In this document: piece by piece, positions 57,490 through 64,000 of the stretch
Layout: every line of letters begins with the position of its first letter
Numbering within the stretch: the first letter of the stretch is position 1
NCBI GenBank assembly: GCA_013350335.1
Contig: CM023540.1
Span: 31,413,175-31,477,174, forward strand
From: Chimonanthus salicifolius
Lineage: Eukaryota > Streptophyta > Magnoliopsida > Laurales > Calycanthaceae
Reading direction: 5' to 3'
Length of the DNA: 64,000 nt
Program-made: the position numbers and the translations under genes
The notes under the pieces: model-generated
Seen by the model: the letters and a program-made list of their open reading frames with translations, nothing else
What the model was told of the DNA's origin: nothing
Databases searched by the model: none

Positions 57490-60400
57490 ATGGTACGTTT
57501 CTAGGTTTCTGATTTCCATCTCCTTGGATCTTACAATTTGTCGTTGAAATGCTTTCGATCGTTTCCTTTTCAAACCCTAATTCCATACTTCTAGTGATTC
57601 GGCTTTGATTATATCATTTCTCCTCTTTAGTACACTGAATTCTTTGTTTGATTTCGTATTCTACAGTTCTTTCTTTTAGAGATCTGTGTGAATGCATATA
57701 CGTATAAATGACTATGAATGACGTACATTTTATATCATTTTTATATATGTATGGATGTATATATGATATACAATTACATTCTAAACTTTTTTTTTTATAG
57801 AAGTATGTATGGATATGGATCCAGATCTCCCTGTTCTCTCCTGTGCAGATGTGACACATCATGGAAAAATGGCTGTTTCGTCGTATTAAGAATTTCCATG
57901 TGTCACGAGTGGAAAAACACCTCTACTGTGGAATCTAGATGATGCAGAGCAGAAGTCTCGAGAGAAAATGAGGGATCGTGGAATATCCAATCGAAATGGA
58001 ACAGATGACATCAACTACACTAGGTTGTTTTTTGTTATTCGAAATAAATTTGTCTGTGTTTTTTCTCATAGGAAAATTGACAAAGTGGCCATGACATGGA
58101 TGATCTGTTCCGTTTTGATTGGGTGCTCTTCGATTTCTATGGATGTAGTACTCTAGATAATCAGCATTCTATCTCATGTGGAACAGCTGTGGCCTCTGTG
58201 ACATGTCACTTTTTCAAATGGCCACAGCAGAAATATCTGTTGCAGTGATAACATGTGATTCTGATTCGTATTTATTATTTTTGTATATGGACTGAAGTAC
58301 ACAAAGAATAAGTGATTGGACTGAGCTCTGGCATCCATGAATATTCATTTATGATTCGTTTCATGGGTCTAGCAAATTGGCAATGCCTAGTTCTCATATT
58401 GTATTCACTTACCGTGAATTGGGCAAGATCTGATCTGTTCATCAGGCAGGGATCACAGAGAACTGATGCTAGCTCCAAAAGCTAGGCTGGTTTGCTCATT
58501 AAATGAACCACCTGGATATATTGAATCTGTGCCAGTAGTCTGTTGATTTTCCACTGTCCAATCTTACTGTATTATGATGAGTGTATTATTGCTCTTCATT
58601 TTTGGTAGACTTTTATATTTTTTATCGCTATCGGTAGAATTCCATATCATTTCTGCAGATTTAAACCATGGAATCCAAGGGCACTTGACACTGGGATGTC
58701 TTCTCTAAATAGGAGGTGCCTTAGCAGTGCACTTGTCACATTGTTTATAGAAATAATTTTGATTCTTCTCGTTGAACAGGCTGGAAAATTGTGCAATTTT
58801 CTTATTCCAGATGTGGAATGATGACCAGTCACCCTGTTCTTTAACTGATTCAAATGGACAATCTTCACCATACAACCAATGGAATGTGCTTGTAGAATGC
58901 GGCTAAACATGATTCTATTTTCATCATCTTGTTTATGCCTGTTAATTGGATGGTCATGATTGCCTGATTGGTGCATCCTTTTTTAACCATGGCCTATGTA
59001 GTGTCGAGTCCTTCAGATGGACTTTTTAACACCAGCATTTACATGGTCATGAGGAGATTGGTCAAACAAACAAAATTATGGGAATTCATGTTTCAAACAT
59101 GTGATCTCTTGCAGCAGTTTCTCTTTGTGATTTGGAATCTGTGGTTCCCATTCCTTTTGATTCCCCCTTTTCAAATTATAGACTCTATGATGGCGTAAAG
59201 CTGTTTATCTCTTATTAAGTTATTCCATACGGCAGAACATGTTCATTTGAATTATGGGTTACCTTGTTGAGCATGTTTGATTGAATATTGATTACAGAAC
59301 GGAAAAGAATCAGAAGATGGAAAACAGAGCACAGCTGATATGACAGCATTTGTAAGTAGTTCCTTTCTATCTTTTTCCTCTATTGGTAGAAAAGATGCTA
59401 AAATTATCATCATCATCAACATGAACGCCAATTTTCCATCCATCTGGGGTTGGTCATTTGGTGTTTTGCTTTTCTACTTTACCCTATCAGAAAAAAAAGT
59501 TAGTATAGATGCTTAAATTCCAACGTGGCAAAGTATCAATCGTTTTTGGTTTAATTGTGTCGAATTGAACTTTTTTTCTTTTCATATCTCCAGAATCATT
59601 TATTAGCTTCTCAGGCTGTTTCTGAGGAGAGTAATTACAGCACTTTTTTGTTAAAAAAATGGCACTAATCTCCTGTTTACCTTTTCAGGTGCAGAATCTT
59701 CTTCAGCAGATGGTGAGTTGCTTTCTGCGATGTGATTCACTTTTCATGTAAGCTAAACTGTGTTGATGTACATTGCACTGATAAATCATGTTTGCAGCAA
59801 TCCAGGTTCCACACGATGTCTGAATCCATTGTCTCAAAGCATATCCTTTTACTTGTCTTCCATTTTATTTTTAATTGCAGGATTAAAATTGCAAGACTCA
59901 TATTGCCACATTGTTTTGTGCTGCTAGTGCTCCCCCCCTCCCTCATCATGGACTATATCAAACTGAAAGGTGGCACGTTTTTTACAAACTGAAGAACTCC
60001 ACCTGAACTTTTGAATACCATGTTGATTACCAGATTTGCATTTGCCAGATAAGTTGGTTGTTTCTTCAAACTGGCAAATTCCACTTTCTATGTTCAAAAA
60101 TAGCACACTAGCATCACAAGTTTCACTGGTTTTTATGAGTTTTAGAATAATTTTTAGTAGGGTAGAACTCAAGAAGCCTACCGAATATAGATGAAAGTGG
60201 CTAAGATGATCATGATGTTGGTATTGGGGTTGTGGCAATGATAGTAGTTGAGGCACAAAGGTGTCATGGAGCCCAAAACGCACTTTCTAGGTGTGGGCTT
60301 TTTTATCTAGGTGCTTTTTTGATATTTTCAAACATGTGTATTTATTTAATTATGTATATTTTTGACACTAATATAAACATAATGCAATTGTCTTGAAGAT

Positions 60401-61953
60401 ACTTATAACAAATGCTTCATCTTTTTACTCACTATCAACTAAAGAATGCAATATATTTACTATAAGAAAGACATCAAATGTAAAAGCATGAGTGTAGAAT
60501 ATAAAAATGATTTGAGGTATGATAAGAAAAGACTAGTCAAGTGGCAACAAGTGCAAGTGCGCAACAGATGATAGAGACAACAAATGTAAGAGCAAGTGAA
60601 GCATATAAGAGCTCTGCATTTTTCCATGTTTTTGCAAAAAAATTACATATTTTATGAAGCATATTATATATACATTTTAGTAGAGTGTCCCTATTACCTA
60701 TTGCTATAAACAGTAGATCATAATCATTAATAAAAGAAGAAGAAAAAGAAAGAAGAAAGAAGAAAAATAGAGAATGAAAGAGATACACTATAAAACATAG
60801 ATGGTCTATGCTAAATTGCTTGGTGTTTATTACAGTAAAATCAGAAAAAAACGAGCAAGTCATGGAGAAAATAGAGAAAACAAGGAAAAAAAAGAGAAGA
60901 AACATAAAAGAAAAAGGAGAAGCAGCAGCAGGAGGAGGAGAGATGATGACAATGACAGCAAAAGGTGGAAAAAGGAGAAAGAAGGGGAAAAAAAGAAAAG
61001 AGAAAAGAAGTAGAAGCAGCTGTAGAAAAATGAAGAGAATAGTCACTTCTGACAGTTGATGTTAAGATTGAGTACAACATGAGGAGAATTTTCAGGCACC
61101 GAGACACAAAGACACACACACACACTAATGTTGTGCCTTTTGTGGGTATAAATCACCATCCATTATGGTAAGGGTGCATTTGGAATTCAGATGTAATTGC
61201 AATCTTTTATATATGCTTAAGGGTATTACTATTTGGGGTAAAAAATTGTTTCGCGTCCACTTTCTTGGCGTTTTGAATTCTTTAATGAAGCAGACTGATA
61301 CTAGCCCTACACACAACACACAACTCTGGTGATTTATCCGTGCCATATGCTGATTGTACCAATATGTTTGGGCTAAATATTTGGACTTAAATAGAAAATA
61401 TCTATGATTGGATGACCCTAAATAACTGACATTTGATTTTTAATTGATAGTTTGGATCCTTGACTGTTATTTTTAAACCACCATCATTGGATCATGACTC
61501 TTTTCTGAGTGGTATGTTTGATCAATGCAAGTTTCATGATGTACCCTATCCACACTAAAGAAGTCCACAATTTGGATTATGGGATTGTTCCTACTTATGA
61601 GTCCCTGCAATGCTTATCCAAGACCAGAAAGTTTCTTATTTAAAGATCATTTATAATATTCCTATTATATTATTTCTTTTTTCCCTTTTGTTTATAATGT
61701 TATTGGCTCAGATGTTCCATTTTCTTAGGAGTTAAATATAAATAATTGTATATTCTGCGTTTTTATTTAAATTGTTTGAATCTGGGATTGTTGTTTCCTT
61801 AACTTCGATGAACTCGACGAAATGGGCACTCGAATAGATGAGTTGGAGCAGAGCATCAATGATCTCAAAACTGAAATGGGGGTGGAGACCATGCCCTCAC
61901 CCACATCAAAGGGAAAGTCTGAAGAAACCAAGCAAGCAGAGGGTTCGACGTAA
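57490..61953 (+). CDS. HSBP: Heat shock factor-binding protein (HSBP), 5 exons, 87 aa
   Basis: Exons: 57490-57492 (the ATG alone), 59298-59351, 59689-59712, 59798-59840, 61814-61953; total 264 nt. The product is a small coiled-coil protein that binds the trimerisation helix of heat shock factors and damps the heat shock response. It moves between cytosol and nucleus. The sequence reads MNGKESEDGKQSTADMTAF, then VQNLLQQMQSRFHTMSESIV and a heptad-repeat part (SKLDEMGTRIDELEQSINDL), with an acidic/Ser-rich tail. It matches plant HSBPs from end to end at normal length. The first three introns are GT-AG. The last begins ATATCCTT and ends AC and looks like a U12-type intron; only that splice joins AAG-C to TC-GAC in frame. 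Confidence 0.93.
57493..59297 (+). other. HSBP intron 1
   Basis: A 1.8-kb GT-AG intron starts immediately after the ATG (ATG/GTACGT) and ends at ATTACAG/AACGGA. No gene is seen inside. Long first introns next to the start codon often carry expression-enhancing elements in plants, but nothing specific is visible. Confidence 0.8.
59841..61813 (+). other. U12-type AT-AC intron in HSBP
   Basis: The 5' splice site is AAGC/ATATCCTTTT, matching the U12 AT-AC consensus ATATCCTT. The 3' end has TTTCCTTAACTT (61794-61805), matching the U12 branch-site consensus TTCCTTAAC. It is followed 11-12 bases later by AC (61812-61813) and the exon TCGACGAAATG. There is no long pyrimidine tract before the acceptor, as expected for this class. 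The intron is 1973 bp. Confidence 0.85.
60729..61035. repeat. Polypurine-rich tract inside the HSBP AT-AC intron
   Basis: The plus strand is overwhelmingly A and G (GAAGAAGAAAAAG..., GGAGGAGGAG...) over about 300 bases, with a short ordinary interruption at 60780-60835. The long antisense hydrophobic frame across it is a by-product of the pyrimidine-rich strand. Confidence 0.8.
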
Positions 61954-62789
61954 GCTTACTGATGGAGTGGAAGTTACCTGAAATGGTCAGTTCTATCAAT
62001 AGAACCAGACTAGAAGAATCCTTTGTTGGTATGTGTGTTTGCCATTCTTGTCTGAAATTCTACATATGAAAACTAGAATTACTCCTTACATGATTGAGAT
62101 CATTGTGTCATAGTTATTGGTTTCATTTTTCTTTATTTGTTTTCATTCTCCAGTGTGCAAGAAGTTCATTTTTCATTTGCGAGTATTCAAAATTTGAGAG
62201 AAATGGACATTGTTTTAAAATCTGAGGATGTGCTTCTCATTGTATTTATATGCATGGTTTTTCTTTACACCCTTGATGCATGGGTTTCACATGTAACACC
62301 ACCTCTAATTTACCTATACATAATAGTACCATTTGATCCAAGCCGTTGATCAAATGAAATAAACTGAAATAGGCAGCTAAAGTAGTAAGTAACTAATGTA
62401 GATCATTTCATTGGCCCAAACAATGAAAACAAATTATCACTCATTTCTCTTTTTAAATGCACATCTCTCAGGCGATTTTTAAGATGTGTTCTTCCACATT
62501 ACATGATTGATTCGCCAATCATAATCTAAGGCCCCCCAATACTATGTAGCATGCATCTACGATAACGACCTACTGCAAACATTATGATGGTATCTTTTTC
62601 CAATAGAGAATGGAATCAGGCATTTCTTTGCAATCACCTCGGTGCACTCATTGAAGAACCATTATTATTTATATGATGGTGTATGCTTCTCTATAAGCAA
62701 TTTTAACTTATTGACTACTTTGAAACAATATTGGCACAACTAACATTGTCAAAATCCGTCCACGTTTGTGGAAAGTTGTAAGATCAAGT

Positions 62790-62920
62790 TCCTCTCAATA
62801 CAAAAAGGATCACTTCCTGTTATTCTATACCTGGCATATGCAGATTGAGAGGTTTACATATGCTCCAAGGATAGTCAGGTGATACCCCTGTACACCTTAG
62901 TGTTCAAAAAAACATTGTCA
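62790..62920 (+). mobile_element. SINE-like family A (plus orientation)
   Basis: It shows GGATCACTTCCTGTTATTCTATACC, aligned with the GGGTCACTCTCTTAGAATTACTCGG block of the 6660 copy. The tail GAGGTTTACATATGCTCCAAGGATAGTCAGG and CACCTTAGTGTTC plus A run follow. Confidence 0.5.
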
Positions 62921-63052
62921 AGAATTAAATCGTCGACTTTGTCTTTCACTGTATATTTGATGTGAAAATTATTGTAATATAGCCGATCATTTTTTTTTTT
63001 TTTGATTTGTTATTAGAGGGATCTTCTAATCAATAGTGATGTTTGTTTTTTG

Positions 63053-63094
63053 ACAATCGGATGCCACTTGCCTTGATTCATTACATTTGAAGCA
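63053..63094 (-). mobile_element. LTR-retrotransposon gag zinc-knuckle relic
   Basis: The minus strand reads CFKCNESRQVASDC, which has the CX2CX4HX4C layout of retroviral-type gag zinc knuckles with His replaced by Gln. Surrounding frames are interrupted. It is probably the trace of a Ty3/gypsy-type gag. The motif is short, so confidence is modest. Confidence 0.35.
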
Positions 63095-64000
63095 TCGCGT
63101 CACCTTCTCTGTTTTCATCATCCATTGTTATTTTTTCCATGAGCTTCAGAAATTGAATTCATTGTAGCCATGTGCTCAACTAAAATTGCCATGGTAAACC
63201 CTTTTTCCATATTTTTAAATATCTTGAGCCTTTTTAATTATGTCAGCAATCGTTCCAAGTCATGGGGAAGTAGCTCATTGAAAACAGATGGCATCAATCC
63301 CCAAATTTCATTATTTCATAATAAATTATTATTATTATTATTATGGGGAACTCTAAGACCTTCACCTTGCCCTCCGAAAAGATGAAATTCCTTTTCATTA
63401 TCTTCAACACATTATTAAAGATTGTATAGCCTTTGAATTGATTCTTGATGATATTTTTTTTTAAGATCATAGTATTCAGGGTCTTATCTTATTAATCGTT
63501 ATGGTATATGTAAATTTCTCAATCTGTACACGCCAAGTACAAATAATGAGGAGTGACCATTTTTGTGTTGAGGGAAACTTGATATTAAAACTTTCTTCAA
63601 AAAAGGATGGATTTTGACCACCAAATTAACTTCTCGATGTTGATTCTCGGTGGTAATTAGAGGACAAGAATGGCTTCTCCATAATGGTCCTATTTTGTTT
63701 TTTAAGGTTTAACATGGCACACTTGTCTTGCCCTCAATTTTGTAGCGACCAATTCAACTTTCTTTTTTTTTCCTCCTCCCTGTTGTCCTTATGATCAAGA
63801 TCCTATTGGGATGTAATGCATACATGTGCGTGTCGTGAGTTGGCCATAAGTTTGTTAAAGAACAGGAAAAAAAAAAGGAGTTTAGCCTGGGTGCTGAAAG
63901 GAAACAAATGCGTAATTGAGGCAATAGACGAGCTCAATACAAAGGAGTGGGACATACAACTAACAAAAAAGAGATCTCTAAAAGAATTTGTGGAAATCAA

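Larger units (their letters stand above)
61954..64000. other. 3' flank of HSBP and transposon debris
   Basis: After the HSBP 3' UTR there is a SINE-like element (62790-62920) and a gag-like zinc-knuckle relic (63053-63094). The rest is AT-rich with no supported gene up to the window end. Confidence 0.5.

Noticed and set aside
60537..61046. 169-codon hydrophobic minus-strand frame
   Set aside because: It is the complement of the polypurine tract (Phe/Leu/Ser-rich by composition) and lies in the HSBP intron.

Overview
This is nuclear DNA of a flowering plant. The genes are spliced with GT-AG introns, the protein families are plant types (BAHD acyltransferase, P-class PPR, plant TSPO, ALG3, plant HSBP), and the spacers are AT-rich and full of transposon relics. 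I cannot place it below angiosperm from sequence alone; it does not look like a grass.

Left to right: (1) a tandem pair of BAHD acyltransferase genes on the minus strand, the left one cut by the window edge (1-569) and the right one complete (5013-6305); the duplication includes about 0.9-1.1 kb of upstream DNA. (2) A long minus-strand PPR gene (7888-14138), orthologous in appearance to Arabidopsis At3g06920, with a one-base frameshift in mid-gene and a probable 8-codon first exon 3.6 kb upstream. (3) A gene-poor stretch (14.7-20.1 kb) with a miniature inverted-repeat element, eight exact-period 195-bp tandem repeats next to LTR-like sequence, and a tRNA-derived SINE with perfect 13-bp target duplications. 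(4) A 12-exon BTB/POZ-BACK gene on the plus strand (20162-30582), reconstructed to 895 residues. (5) A 4-exon minus-strand gene (34014-41217) for a 672-residue plant protein of unknown function, probably plastid targeted, with one membrane segment. (6) An intronless TSPO gene on the minus strand (42764-43282). (7) A 13-exon ALG3 mannosyltransferase gene on the plus strand (45776-55369, 421 residues). (8) A 5-exon heat-shock-factor-binding protein gene on the plus strand (57490-61953, 87 residues). Its start codon stands alone in exon 1 and its last intron has all the marks of a U12-type AT-AC intron. The right end (62-64 kb) is transposon debris.

The genes are unrelated housekeeping, stress or specialised-metabolism genes; there is no operon-like logic or defence system. 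All spliced models were built by hand from reading frame, GT-AG (or AT-AC) signals and family similarity. The BTB, unknown-protein, ALG3 and HSBP models each sum to a multiple of three, which supports them strongly. The most notable observations are the AT-AC intron, the PPR frameshift, the dimeric 195/390-bp repeat array, a six-member SINE family in both orientations, and an hAT-like MITE with intact 8-bp target duplication.
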